64,000 bases of DNA from Chamaelirium japonicum (GCA_947650365.1 OX393550.1:103318343-103382342), one strand, 5' to 3'; positions 34,020 to 48,400 are shown, counted from the stretch's first letter. The notes: generated from the sequence alone by a model not told the origin. A program made the numbers and translations.

Positions 34020-37000
34020 ACACAATCTCTGTGTCCGCCGACGAGAGGCTCCCCCTCCAGTCCAGTAGCGCCCACAATGCCGCTGCCGCCGCCGGCATCG
34101 CCGGGACGGCCGCGGCCAAGAAGAAGTCCCAGCTGGAGCACATCCTCCTCCGCCCCGACACCTACATCGGCTCCGTCGAGAGGCACACCACACCCAGATC
34201 CTCTGGGTCTACGAGGGCGGCGAGATGGTCCACCGCCCCGTCACCTCCACCCCCGGCCTCTACAAGATCTTCGACAAGATCCTCATCAACGCCGCCGACA
34301 ACAAGCAGCGGGATCCCTCCATGGATTCCGTCAAGGTCGACATCGATCCCGAGGCCAACTGCAGCAATGTCTACAATAACGGGGATGGAGGGAGTCCCCA
34401 TCGAGATCCACCAGGAGGAGGGGGTCTACGTGACGGAGCTCATCTTCTGCCATCTCCTCACCAAGAAGACGACCGGCGGGCGGAACGGGTACGGGGCGAA
34501 GCTCTCCAACATCTTCTCCTCCTAGTTCGTGATCCAGATCGCCGATGACAGGTATATTTTCTTGTTTCATTTAGATAACTTGGGTGGATCTGATCATTAT
34601 TTAGAAAAATCACCGAATACCCTAATCCTCTCTTGTGAACTTGATCTTGTTGGGGGTTTTATGGATTGGATTAGATTTTCTTGTCTACATTAATTTCTAT
34701 AGATTTGGGTTATTTTTGTTATGTAATAATTTTGATCTCTTCTCTGTTCTTCATTCTGATCATTATTTAGAAAAATCACAGAAAATTTCAGAGTTTTGGG
34801 TTATGCATTTATGAAGTTTCTCAAATTTGTGGAGATTTGACAAAGTTTTTCTCGTCATAGTTGATGCAAATCAGGATCGCAGAGAAAGTTAATGATCGGT
34901 GGGAGGTTTGTGCGTGAAGGCCAGTTCAGCAGGTATCTCTATTTTCGGGCAATGTGATTCACAGTTACTTTCTCGAATGGCCTCAAGAACTCGTGATTGT
35001 GTTTATTCAGGTCAGCTCCGTAAATGGGATCGCAACGATAAAGGGCGGCAGCCATGTGGAGTACGTTACGAACCAGATCACCTGCAATGTGATGAATATT
35101 GTGAACCGGAAGACCAAGAACGCCAACCTCAAGGCCCACACTGTGACAAAGGTCCATGCCCTCATCGACAACCCTGCATTCGACTCGCAAACGAAAGAGA
35201 CCTTGCCTACTCGTCAGGGGAGCTTCGGATCGAAGTGCAAGCTCTCGCAGGAGTTCCTCAAGAAGGGTTAGAAGTAGTCCTTGTTCAAATGGGTTAATTG
35301 TTTAAGAAGCTGAATTTGGGGACTCAAGTCGATATTAATTCAAACTTTTTGTAACTTGCAGTTGCAAAATCTGGAATTGTGGAGACGTCAAGCAGATGGG
35401 ACTAAGAGACAGAGGCTTACCAACATTCCAAGGCTTGAGGATGCTAACAATGCCAGTGTACCTTGATTTTGACAGAAGGATACTCAGCCAAGGCTCTCGC
35501 TGTGAGTATCGATCGACTCTAGTCTAGAACATTTCATCCCTTGTATGCTTGTTTCGCATATGGCCGGAATCTCTGTGGTAGGACGTAACCACATAATCTT
35601 GTATGCTTGACATGCTTGTCTTTAAGATATGGCCATCTCATGATAATGACAGACCAGGTTGTTTACGAGAATGAATACCGATAGCTTCTTTCATTCTCGA
35701 TGATGTTTTAATAAAATTTTGGTGTTTACTTACAAGAAAATGTTCCTATGCCGGTGCAAGAAATACTCCCACATCAAAGACCTACTGATCAATTTCATCC
35801 TTCACTGCTTAAAATGCCCTCATTCTTGGCAGACCTTAAAATCATTTTGATGAGACATTTTGATTCTAATTGGACACCAACTGATGATAATTAGGCAACC
35901 ATCAAGAATGGGAAGGTCATGGCCTTCTACTCGATGCCCGAGTTCGAAGGATGGAAGGAAAGTCTGGGAGGAAATGCAAATGGCTGGACAAGGTTTTTGT
36001 TGTACAAAGTGAAATGAATCCCCCCTGCACCTTACCTGAAGTGTTTTCTGTTCTCTTCAGTCATTTCTAACTCATACTGACCTCCTCGCAGGGGTTGGGT
36101 ACAAGTACATCGAAAGAAGGAAAGGAGTACTTCAGTGATATTGACAAACACAAGAAAGATTTAGTGTGGGCTAATGAACAGGATGGGGATGCAATTGAGC
36201 TAGCATTCAGCAAGAAAAAGATATAGGCTAGGAATAATTGGCTTCGCCAATTTGAGGTAAATGATTCGTTGTAGTATTGCATGATCGTTTTCCACAATTT
36301 GAATAACATGGCGGAATCTGTTTGAATTTTTGCAGCCTGGAACTTTTCTTGATCAAGGAGAAAAACTCATCAAACAACAAGGAGCTCATATTGTTCTCAT
36401 TGGCTGATTTGCAACGGTCGATGGACTGAAACCGCATCAGCGCAAGATTTACTGACGTTGAGGGGAAACATATATGTTTAACGCAATCTATCCGTCATTC
36501 AGGTGGCCCAATTTTCGGGCTATGTTTCCGAACATTCATGATGAGCAGAGTTTGGCAAGTACCATTATTGGGATGGCTCAAGATTATGTGGGTAGCAACA
36601 ACATCAACCTTTTGCAGCTGGGTCGACAATTTGGCTCCAGGCACCAAGTGAGACGCCACAAAACAAGTATCTGATCTTGCAATCAGAACCTTGACGTTGG
36701 AGAAGGTGCAAGAACTCTGTGAACAAATTAGAACACGAGGTCAAGGAATTGAGAAGTACTACCCCTCTCGATGCCTTTGCGAGTGAGCTCGATGTTCTCT
36801 TCTTTTTTTTGGCTAAAAAAAATAATTAGCTGTTCCTCAAATCTTTTCTCTTGGATCAGGAACTTGAGAAGAAAGAAAGCCCAGGGGAAGGAGATCAAAG
36901 TGAAGGGCAACAATGGTAAGGCAACTTCTAGGCCTGCTCTGACGAAACCAAGGAAGAACACCTTAATGCAGTCTGTGTCATGGAATGAAGGCAGCTTTTG

Positions 37001-37490
37001 GCCTAGAATGATCGATTTCTCAATCTGGGTGCAGAAATTGCTAATACCTCAGATTCTATTGAAGTTCATAGAAGTTGTTTAGCCTCAGATAATGATTTTT
37101 TTAATCTATATACTTAATGATTCCATCTTCTACTGGAATATGATCGGTTAGTAATTGAAAATTTTCATACGAAATGATCGAACTAAATTTTATTTCTTAA
37201 GGATCTTGATGGTACTCAATTCTAATTGGTTATCACAAAATGACCGGGCCGAAATGATATTATACCAAAATCCAACATTTCATCTTTTTTCGAACAATTT
37301 CAAAATTACAGCTTTTTCAGTGGAAAATTCCTACCTGGGTAATTTTTGGAATTTTGTAACTATAAAGAAAGATTGTGCCGATACTTTAACTATAACACAT
37401 TCTGTCTTTGTTACAGGGGAAGGAGCTGAGGTGGTTAAAGTTAACCTAGAGCCTGCTCTCTAGATTAAGAATGCTCCAGTTAAAAGGTGA
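34020..37490 (+). pseudogene. DNA topoisomerase II pseudogene (unit copy 2)
   Basis: It is collinear with the pseudogene at 23205-26760 and shares its key defects: the 4-base insertion after AACGGGGATGG (near 34388), the missing residues before EKVNDRWEVC, the LTEGYSAKA change and the stop after FSKKKI. Private changes are a TAG in place of an ATPase-domain codon (near 34525), extra bases after GSVERHT (near 34190) and a short deletion removing NHLWVF (near 35150). Shared plus private defects show the unit was duplicated after the topoisomerase fragment was already dead. Confidence 0.92.
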
Positions 37491-37554
37491 GCTGCAGTTA
37501 AGAAGGTGAGCTGCAGCTTTGCAAACTCAAGGCATTGCATTTTATGATAAATAT

Positions 37555-38360
37555 TCATGGCCACTACTTGGCTTTTTTTCTTCCAGCCTTCTCATCAATT
37601 TCATCCACTCACAAGCCTCCACTGCTTAACATGCCCCTCATTCTTGGCCTTCAATCATTTTGATGAGACATGTTGATTCTAATTGTATAGTTGGTTGCCA
37701 ACTGATGATAATTGTTTTATAGGCGGTTAAACCAACAAGAATGGGAAGGTCGAGGAAATGCAAAAAGAAAGATGTTCAGCAAGAAAATTTTCTTCAGTAC
37801 AAAATGAAATGAAGTGTTTTCTTCAGTCAGTGATATCAAACAAGAAAGATATTCAGCAATAAAATTTGGCTTCGCCAATTTGAGGTAAATGATTTGTTGT
37901 AGTATTGCATGATCGTTTTCCACAATTTGTTGTAGTATTGCATGATCGTTTTCCATAACATGGCGGAATCTGTTTGAAATTTTGCAGCCTGGAACTTTTC
38001 TTGATCAAAGAAACTCATCACTTTGTCAACAAAGGAGCTAACATTGTTCTTGTTGGCTGATTTGCAACGGTCGATGGATAGAAACCAGGTGGAACTTTGT
38101 CAACAAAGGAGCTCACATTGTTCTTGTTGATTCTCTTCTGCTCTTTCAAGAGGAACTTTGTCAAATAAGCTAAGTGATGGAATAAGTTATAGAAGATTTA
38201 TTGACGTTGAGGGGAAATATATGTTTAACGCAACTTATCCGTCATTCAGGTGGCCTAATTCTCGGGCTATGTTTATGAGCAGCTTGCCATCATGGTGAGC
38301 AGAGTCTGCCCAGTACTTGGGATGGCTCAAGATTACGTGGGTAGCAACAACATCAACCTT
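37555..38360 (+). pseudogene. Additional topoisomerase II exon scraps (unit copy 2)
   Basis: This is the counterpart of 26815-27560, with the same disordered exon pieces (LINFIHS-like DNA at 37590, the CCTGGAACTTTTCTTGATC exon edge near 37988, and a GGATGGCTCAAGATTACGTG piece near 38320). It runs a little further than copy 1 in the GSNNINL region and then changes into telomere-like repeats at about 38360. Confidence 0.7.
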
Positions 38361-39480
38361 TAGGGTGGTTTAGGTTTTTAGGTTTAGGCTTAGGTTTAGG
38401 GTTAGGGGTAGGGGTTAGGGTTAGGGTTAGGGGTGGTTATAGGGGTTAGCGTTTTAGGTTAGGGGTTATAGCGGTTAGGGTTTTATGTTAGGGGCGTTAG
38501 GGATTTAGGTTAGGGGTGGGGTTTAGGGTTAGGGTTAGGGCGTGGGTTAGGGTTAGGGGTGGGGTTACGTTAGGTTAGGGGTTAGGGTTTTAGGTTAGGG
38601 GTTGGTTAGGGGAGTTAGGGTTAGGCGTAGAGTTAGGGTTAGGGTTAGGGTGTTAGGGTTTTAGGTTAGGGCCGTTGGGGATAGTTAGGGGTGGGGGTTA
38701 GGGTACGGGCGTAGTCGTAGGGGTAGGTTAGGGGCGTTAGGGATAGGTTGGGGGGGGGGGGGGGTTAGGTTAGGGGTTGGGCCTTGGGGATAGTTAGTGG
38801 TGGGGTTAGGTTAGGTTAGGTAGGCGTAGTTAGGTTAGGGGGGTTAGGGGCGTTGATAGTTAGGGGTGGGGTTTAGGGTTAGGTTAGGAGGGGGTTAGTG
38901 TGGGTTAGGGTTAGGGGAGTTTAGGGTTGGGTTAAGGGTTGTTAGGGCGTGGTTAGGGTTATGAGGGTAGGGGGGATTGGTTTTTAGGGGTTGGCTAGGG
39001 GCGTTAGGGATTTAGGTTAGGGGTGGGGTTTAGGTTAGGATTGGGGGGTTAGGGGTGGGGTTAGGGTTAGGTGGGGGTTAGCCTGGGTTAGGGTTAAGGG
39101 GTTTAGGGTTAGGTTAGGGGGTGGGGTAAAGGTTAGGTGGGGGTTAGCCTGGGTTAGGTTACAGGGTTAGGGTTGGGTTAGGTAGGTTAGGAGGGGGTTT
39201 TTAGGTTAGCCGAGGGGGGGGGGGTTAAGAGGGTTGGGTGGGGAGGGTTAGCGGATTAGGTTAGGGTTAGCCGAGGGGTTAGGGTTAGGGGGGTTAGGGT
39301 GGGTTGGTTAAGGGCATTAGGGTTTTAGATTAGGAGTAGGGTTAGGTTGGGTAGTGGGGGGGTTTTAGGTTAGGGATAGAGGGCTAAGGTTTTGGGTTAG
39401 CAGGGGGGGGTTAGGGGATGGTTTAGTCAAGGTTGGTAGGGTGGGGGGTGAGTTAGCTGGGTGAGTTAGTGGGGGTCAGG
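38361..39480 (+). repeat. Degenerate telomere-like array, 1.1 kb
   Basis: GGTTAGGG and TTTTAGGTTAGGGG words with G runs. The G-rich strand is again plus. It follows unit copy 2 just as the 27800 array follows copy 1. It decays gradually; GGTTTAG/GGTTAG words persist to about 39760 among other DNA, including a doublet of TTAAACAAATAAAGCTG near 39530 and 39572. Confidence 0.88.
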
Positions 39481-39760
39481 TTACTCAGTCTGTCAATCCT
39501 TACTATGTCTGGAACTAGTAAGTTTTTTGTGTTAAACAAATAAAGCTGGTTTAGTGGGTTGTTTTTTGCGTTAAACAAATAAAGCTGATTTAGTGGGTTA
39601 GGGCTAAGGGCTGTTGTTTTTGGTAGTTTGGTTTAGTGGTAGGTTATAGGTTTAACCTGTTAGGGGTTAGAGGGTTGGTAGTTTGGTTAGGTTTGGTGGT
39701 AGGTTGTTAGGATAGTGTTTTTAGGGGTTGGGGTTGGTAGGTTTAGGTCTAGTTTAGGGT

Positions 39761-41370
39761 TTCTTTCTCATCAACACCGGCATGTCGTCGCCGTCCATGG
39801 TGGTGTTAGAGGCCATTGAGAGTAGAACCTAGGGGGCTCAAGGACTGGGTTTTTTTTTTTTTTTTGGAGGGGGGGGCACTCAATGCTATGGCACCCCATT
39901 CGGGAAAATTTTCAGTGTACTCAACAATGGAAGCTAAGTGCGCTACGCTACGAGCCGGGCGTAAAATACCTCGGGCATGTCAGGCCGGACCTTAGGCCAA
40001 GGGTTGTGTAAAATACCTCTGACATAGAAATTTTGGACACTAGATTTAGGCAAAATATAATATTTTTTAATAAAAATAATTGTACACAACAAAATAAGTT
40101 GCCATATAGGGGTTTTTAAAAGCTGGGCCATTGCATCTTTTTTTCAAGCTGGACCCATATTTTATTCACACTGGGGCTAGTACAAAGTTTAAACAAAACC
40201 AAGATCATTTGCATCTTTTTTCTTTGGATAACAGTATATGGTTAGGGTTTTTCATGCCGGGCTTTCCGTCGGACCGGGTAGCGGGCTCAAGGTGACACAG
40301 CCCGAGTCCGGCCCATGGTGTGTTCGGACCGCCGGGTTCGGGCTAAAAGGAAAGCCCTGGTCGTAATTGAGTGCGGCTGGGTGTAACGGACGGTCATGAT
40401 AGATTTGGCTTTTTAACCTATCTGATTCTCTCGTGTTACAACCTCGAGCATCCTTTATCTATCGCTCCGGTCTTAATTTTTAATCCTTAAAAAAACAAAT
40501 TTTTTCCTTATGTCTTTGTGGGTGCAAAATTTGTCTAAAGAACCCCCCAACCGTGCCTAAGGCCTACAGGGCCTACGATGACAATGCAATCCTATGGATT
40601 TGGCTAATTATAAAGTGGGAAATGGTGGAAGTGGGAGATTGGGACTTCCGGTCGGAAATACCAGTTTCGCTGTTTGTTTTGCCACTTCCAGTGTTTGTTT
40701 TTAGAAAGTGTTCTGCAAGAATGATGTTGCATAAAATTTCGACAAAAGTGAGAAAAGTGGCAGAAAGCTAAAAAGTGTTATGTAGGAACCACATGGCATA
40801 TAGATCAAAAAGCTTCGAAATTGAGCAGTTGAAAAAGGAGCCTTCGGAGGGTTGATCAAAAGTCCCAATTCCGAGACTACTTGTGTTGAAATAAACAACC
40901 AAAGTGCTCGAGTTCCACCACTTCGATGGTTTCTGCAGTCGAAACAAACGGCCCCTATTTAGGCAGATTATGCAATTATTGAAAAGTGAGTTTTTAATAA
41001 TTAACCTATGAGTTGGGATGAGTTTGCAAATATCCCCAAAAAAAAATGTAATGTGATCATGTGATGAGAAATGATCCAGTGGTAGTGTGTGGAAGTATAA
41101 GATTGTCACAACTTTCCATTTCTACTGGGCGACTTCCTGGGGCCAGGTGGGCCCCCTCCCAAAGACTCGGCGCAGTGGCTCCCTGTGGGGCCAGGTGGGC
41201 ATTTCTCCTGTGGCTGTGTAAATCTGTGTCGTGACTATTGGGTCCCCCCTATGTACCACAAAAAAAAAAAAAACTTTCCATTGCTACAACATCCATGAGC
41301 TGATACAATCAAACCTTCAATATATTGTTGAAAGATTAGGAAAAATACATGTACTAATCACAGATTAGGA
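39761..41370. other. Non-coding spacer: MITE scraps and block X copy 2
   Basis: No gene is supported. A small foldback (GGGCTTTCC near 40260, GGAAAGCCC near 40350) with GGGCC-rich interior may be a MITE. A fragment near 40375-40425 (GGCTGGGTGTAACGGACGG) belongs to the same family as the inner MITE at 57463-57592. Block X copy 2 covers about 40675-41280. The remaining 90 bases lead into the ARP7 3' flank. Confidence 0.6.
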
Positions 41371-41640
41371 GAATTTGCATGGAGCTCAGGCCCGGACAAC
41401 AAGCAGATAAACATCGATCTAAACGAGAGGCTGTCCGTGCCCCGGAAGAGGAAAAGCCATCACCAGTATGTATCTTACCGGTGATGCGAAGGAGAACCCG
41501 GATGGAGCCGGACGGACTCAAAAAGGAAGTGAAGGATCAGTTCCTCCCATGCAATGTGGCATGGCTCGCTCGTGCGGACTCATTGAGGAAGGGGCACGGT
41601 GAGAGATTATGTGAAGGACCCTAATGCTGACCATAAATAA
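41371..41640 (+). other. Unrecognised GC-richer segment downstream of ARP7; partner of the CACTA flank
   Basis: An 81-codon frame starts at 41379 but resembles no family I know; other frames also contain short protein-like pieces (for example INIDLNERLSVPRKRK). The second half (41525-41605) is duplicated immediately right of the CACTA terminus at 12895-12985. It could be a scrap of an unrelated gene. Its codon structure does not support a full gene. Confidence 0.4.
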
Positions 41641-41748
41641 GAGTACAAAGTCTTCCATAGTCCATCTCTGCTTCTGCTGCACTGACGGCCCGCCTTGGCC
41701 CTATGTCTGCAGGGAAAAGAAAAAAAACAAGGCACCAATGTGAGTACT

Positions 41749-41779
<31 letters not shown>

Positions 41780-42430
41780 TTTTAACCATGGTATAAAACA
41801 GCAAATTCCATGCTGAAATCAAGGATTGATATGAAAAATTGAATAAAAAAAACCAGACCAAAATGTACTAACATTTAGTGTTGGTGGGTGTGTGGTTGGT
41901 GGCTTAATGTACTAACATTTAGTGCATTAAATCTGGTCAGCTTTACTACCTTTCTTCCGAGGTAAAAATATTCCATTAATATATTCATATAGTTCTATCG
42001 TAAAGAATATAAAATACTGTCGAAGGACTCTTATTTTCTTACTTGCATATTGTCTTATGCAAATATTAATTAGAATAGTTATCGATTTTTTGGTATTCTT
42101 TCCTTAATCTTAAAATTACTAGTGTAATGCCTCATAATTCACGAATATAAAATTCAACTGTTACAAAAGATTTCGAACCTCCATATGGTTGGGGAAGTTT
42201 ATCAAGTTGGGAAAATTTATCAAGCTGGAGTAATAAGTTCCCTCTTCTTTGAAATTTTGATAGCAAGGATATGGACCAACCCGAAAAAATGGGATAGGAT
42301 AGAAGATTATATGAACTTAAAATAGGTTATAGGCAGTAAAATGTGTAAGAGATTTCTCGATATTTACCAGGAAAATATTTCACATGATGGATAAGGTGAT
42401 GTCTCCATATTCCATATTAACTCGCACGTT

Positions 42431-45400
42431 TCAAAAGCACTTCCTGTGAACAATCGCAGGTCCTGTCTCATCGTAGTCTGTCTTAGTGATGTGCTGGTTT
42501 TGAGGGAAAACAATTTTAGCAAGTATAGCACCCCCCATCCAGGCTGAGTTCTTCGACACATTCTCAGGCATGTATTCAGGAGGCTGAAAGAAGGAATACA
42601 ATATCCATATCATGTCCTTCCAATGCGACGATTGGGTGATAGCAATAGAAAATCAGATTATAGAGAATAGGAGATACCTTTACTAAAGACGGACGGACGT
42701 ACGAAGAGCATAGATTGGCTTCTTTCTGGAAGCGCTCTTCGAAACCTGAATGATGCAACAACTATATTAGAATCAACTAGTTCTCCACAGACATGGTGAA
42801 CTGCATGGTGAAAGAATACATACAAAGCGCAATTACTCCCTTGGCAACAGACTAACATAGAAGAGCAGAAGGTCCATCCATTAGTAATAAGAAGGGTTGG
42901 TAGGCTTGGTACAAGGATTGTAGGGTATTATAAAAGAGAGCATTCGAGACCTCTCAGTGTTAACAGGATATTGCATCTCAGGAGCTGAAGCAACTTGGAA
43001 CCATGTCATTGGCTGCCGTTACTATTGAACTGAAATAAAGAAAGCCTTTTTACTTAAGCATGCACTCCAGTTCATAAGGATCAGCATGCGATCTTTTTAA
43101 GGGTAAAGAAATAAGCATGATACATAAAAAGGACAAAAGAAAAGATAATGCTGGAAGCCATCAAGCTTATGCCGCATACTCATCATAACTGAAGGATTAA
43201 TATTCGCACATGGTGGAAAACAATAAATTCTACAGTTAGGGCATCAAGAAAGAATTTGTCTATAATACAATAAAAAAGAAGGATTCTTCAAAATGGAAAG
43301 AAGCCTGAGTTGGTACCAGGCTACCAGCGGACCAAGTATCAGTACAACTTGGATTGAACTAGAAACATTTATCAAATTTATCAATCCCTGTTATAGAGAG
43401 TATCAAATGGATAAAAATCCTCTTAAAGCTTTTCGAATTTTGAAGACATGCAGATATTCTCTCTGCTCCCTAAAAAGAAGAGTTGTTCTTCGTAGGGTGT
43501 AATGAAAACATGGTTGACCATTCGTCCGAGCCCAAATTGAACCATCGAACCGATTTGGGTTTTTGCCAATAAAAACTGAATTGAACCATCAAACCGATTT
43601 GGGTTTTGAAGACGAACGCAAAATACGTCTTGATTCGGAATCAATTCGCCGGTTCAGCCTGGGTCGTATTTGGTTTGCATTGTTCGAATCTGATTCGGTC
43701 ACATCACAGTCAAGCAAAGCCGAATTAGACCCGATTCAACTAAATCAAGCTCGAATTGGGACAAATAAGTCGAATCAATTAAATCAAACCTGAATTGGTT
43801 GAATCAAATCCACATTATATTTTTTTAAAAAAAATTAACTGAAACAGTTGGGCCAGAACATGAACCACTCAAACCAACTAAACCGTTCCATTTGTTCACA
43901 CAGTTCAAACCCGAATCTCAAACCCTAATAAAACCCCCAATACTAAAATTCTATGGGTACAATTCTTAAATCTAATGATTTTATTATGTATTCTTCTTAC
44001 ATGAAATGCTAGGTTAAACCTTGTATTCTTACTAAATAGTTTGAGCCTTTGACATTGTTCATGAACCTGCCCAACAAACTACTCTTTGAGGTTTCATGTG
44101 CGCCCTTCTCTTGCCCAAGTTGCCTTGGCAAGAAAGATTTCAAGTTGACAACTGGAGGCAAAGTTCTGCTCAACCCTTTCAAAGATACTTCCTGATTAGA
44201 GTAGTAATCTGCAGCCAAATACTTTAAGAGGATAAGGCTTCATTGTGGCTAATGCCTTTTAGATTCCTTGACATAAAAGACATTTCTTGTAAAATATGCA
44301 AAAACATGTACACATAAGAGCATGATTGATTGTACTGCATTAGGAATTAACGCACTAAAACTTGCTAAAGATTAAATTGCTAGTCTTTGGGACCTGATGA
44401 AGTAGACCCTCCTACATTTAATAATAGCATATGTTTATTCACACATTATCATGGATTCATGATTCAGCCATAGGTATACTATTCGAATTAAGATCCAACC
44501 ATCATCATGAGTGATTATATTTCTTCAATTCTCCTTTACCATTGTACATCACAAAATCCTCCTCTATATGAACAAACCATGAAGTGAATCATATCCAATT
44601 ATCGACTAAAACTACTGCAGTAGAGAAATGCACAAAATGGCTCAGTCAGATGGTTAATAGCCTGCATTCATCTAAAGTGAAATGGAAATGTCTAATATGG
44701 GAGTTGGTTTGAAATGCAGAGTAGGATAGAAGCACTTCTCATGTTGGTGAGGCTTAATGTTAAAAGTCATAGTTGAGTTTTCCTTATCAAGATAAGATCC
44801 ATGAAAATATGGTAAAAATTTTCCTCTTCAACACCACATCTGCATTTTCCTTTTAGCTTTTTGTATTAAAATAAAAACAATTCCAAGAATAAGAAATGAG
44901 ATAATTTGCATTATCCAAAGATCCACATAGACCATCATATATCGATATACCCCCATAGCTGAAATAAATATGAACAACTTCATTTACTTTAGAGATATGA
45001 TTTTAGCCATATTGATAATTCCTGAAAAATACAAAATAGGGCACTAAGGAAAAGAAACCCATACCAGTCATAGAAGAGGTACCACCACACAACACAGTAT
45101 TTTCAAGTAGCTGACGATGGTTCTCGGATGAAACATTTGAGATACTACGAACCAGCTGGTCCACTATCCCATACTCCTCTAAACCCAAGATAGATGGCTG
45201 AAATAGTGCTTCACCAACAATATACCTTTCTCTTTCGATCGTTATCACCTGAAACATGCCTCAAACTTATTTTAGAGATTCAAAAAAGACACTTGGGGTC
45301 ACATAAAGAAACCTAAACAACAAAACATCATCCAACCATTTGGATTCACTTTATGGATCTTTTTTTGGTGGCTGTCAATATTGGTTTGTGATGTAAATAA

Positions 45401-48400
45401 TATGGAATAAGGCTTGGTTTTTGTTATGTTTGTGGCTTTGTACATGACGAGTGGGAATTGGGGATCTAAATTTAAGCAAGGTGTTCAAGAAGAGCTCAAA
45501 CTATAGCTCTTTGAAACTCATATGTTCTAGCTAGCAAACCAAGATAAAACTTGATTTTAAAGCTAGAGTAGTAAACAAGACAAGTTAAAACTACAGTGCA
45601 CAAGCCAAATTCAAGCGACACCTGGCGTAGCTTCTTTAGGTTGATTCTTACATCAAAGCTGAACAAATGATTGGCAATTGAAAAGTTAGTTTTAATTCAC
45701 AGTCATGCATTGTTATCATTTAGCAAGTGTAATTGCAATTTGAAGGCTAAACAGTTTTTTATCAAGCCGAATTGCAAGCTTGAGTTTTAAGTCAATATTA
45801 GAAAATTTCTGGTGTCAAGCTTGAGATCAAGCTTTGTCTTGTTTTCATATGAACACGCTCAAACAAGCTAGGCTCAAGCAATTTTAATCGGCTTGGTGTA
45901 GAATCAGTTGAACTTACTGGTACAAAAAAAGAGTATGATTGTGCTACCCAAAGGAGATTGAAGAATGGGATCAAAAGAAGAGGTAAATCACTTTTCCAGG
46001 CAGCAAGTCCAATTTTGTTTGCCAAATTGCTCAATCAATGGAGTTAGGACTGGAGCCAATAGAACCGATATATAGTACTGCAATGGTTATTGTACGATAT
46101 GCAATTAACTTAACATAGTTACTTAACCCTCAAGACTTTTTTTCAGAATCAACCTACCCTTCTTCAAGCTCCGATTATGAGTAACCTAAATGACTGATTT
46201 GAAGAACAACTCTAAATTATATGCGGAAAGATTGGGGGAAAATCCTATTCCTTTACTCATTCTGAAACACCCGATTGCCTGTAGGAAGATCAGAGGGTGA
46301 CGGCAGCTCGGGAGTCAGTGATGAACACATCCCAGGCCAAGCGAAGGAAGAAAAATGTGGAACTCAACAATGTAGAGGTCGATAGGGAAATCCTATCAGT
46401 GTCAGTATGAATTTAATGGGTAAAAAGCTAAAGATGTGGTTTTCATACAATTAGGATAGAAAAATACCTGCCCATCTGGGAGGGTGTGTTTCTCTTTTTG
46501 GCATGAATTATATGTTTCTTCAAAGGCATCTTGATCTTCTGCACAGCATGCATAATGCTCTTTCAATTTCTCAATCTCAGAAATGTCGATGTTTACTAGT
46601 GGATTGGACTTGTGAAGTTCTTGAGCAAGTAACTTCGTCAAATCAATTCCACCAATCTCAAACCTTTTTGAGGCGATGTGCTGAAGAGCACCTTCACAAA
46701 CTGGTGTGATATCTGGCATTATTACAAAGATCGTTGATGTAAAGCATCAATTCATAGAATAACAAATTGTGTACTAAAAGAAACACTTAATCCTACAAAA
46801 TATTCTTAAATAAACTTATAGGTAGAATATGATTACGCAATAAAACATCATCATCCAGTCTTATCCCAAAAATATGAGGTCATTTATAAGTGTCAATTTT
46901 TCTGATCCACTTAGATTATTGCCAAAAACCTGACCAAGACAACTTGGCAAGAGAGAACTCAAAGAAGCATGCCAAGAAACCTAAAACCCAGTTGGCGCGT
47001 AGGGAGACCCCATCCAATGTTTCCCTAGACTAGGAAAGAGAATAGACAAAGAGAGTCGAAGGCAAGATATGATAAATGGAGCTGCCTTCATCTTTGTAGC
47101 ACAAATAATAAGTCAAAAATCTGAAATGAAACAACATTTCCATGATTAATTAATAAATAGTTAGCCTAAATACCCCAACATGTAAAACAATTTCATTGTT
47201 TGAGAGTTGGTAAAAGGATATTATATACGTAGATAATCAGCTCACAAACCAAAACAGTTGTTGAGATAACTGCTCAGGCCCTATAATGTTTTATATTATC
47301 TCCAGTGGCTTCCTTTTTAGTTAAAAATATTCCATCAATGTCACATTTATTTCGACACAGATTCTTACTATAAAACCAAGCTTTATGTGGATTGGTAGTA
47401 ATTTCCATGATTACTTAATAAACAGTTAGCCTAAATACCCCAACATGTAAAACAATTTCATTGTTTGAGAGTTGGTAAAAGGATATTATATACGTAAATA
47501 ATCAGCTCACAGATCAAAACAGTTGTTGAGATAACTGCTCAGGCCCTATAATGTTTTATATTATCTCCAGTGGCTTCCTTTTTAGTTAAAAGTATTCCAT
47601 CAATGCCACATTTATTTCGACACAGATTCTTACTATAAAACTAAGCTTTATGTGTAATTTCAATAATATTTTCATGTTATCATATACAACATTTACTTGA
47701 ATTCTTAAAAGATCAATTCACCATGCACCAAATGAATCAGTATCTGAAAGAACACAATTTACAACATATTATTAATTTTATCCAATATTAGAACACATTC
47801 AACTCAAAATCCAAAATGACTACCTATCTTTCCATGTCCGATGTCAACAGTGCATCCTGATATCCGTCCTACTGCGTAAAGTGACAAGATTGCTTGTTCA
47901 GATGCATAAAACCCTGATATATTAAATGTTTCAAACATCAGTTGCACCAATTGTTCTCTAATAGCCTGTGAAGAAAGATCAAATGAGAAGTGAGCAACAA
48001 AAATCACAATGATACCAAAACTTGCAAGTAGATTGCTAGAAGTAATAGCCAATAGGAAAAACCACTCTAGGAAATTTATAATGAAGATGACCTCATGTTC
48101 CTCAAAAAACAACAAACTTAACTACACAAAGTGTATATTGAAAGCTATGGGTATCTATTGATTCATATAACCCAAGGTTTGAGGATTCAGGTTTTGGGTT
48201 GGACCTGGCGAAAAACAAACCGGTTAGAAAAGAAATAAGATGTGAGGATGGCCAGATAATTAATTATGCTAAATATAAAATACATTGACTGTCTGTGTAT
48301 GTGTGCGCGCATATTTGTTGCAAGCAATCACACATGGTTATTCAACAAAATAAATGTGAAGAATGATATTTTAAATGAGGATCTACTAGAAGAGATTTAT

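Noticed and set aside
21895..38360. Helitron as the vehicle of the gene-fragment unit
   Set aside because: Capture with introns would fit, but I found no TC start, CTRR end or 3' hairpin at the unit borders; the borders are telomere-like DNA.
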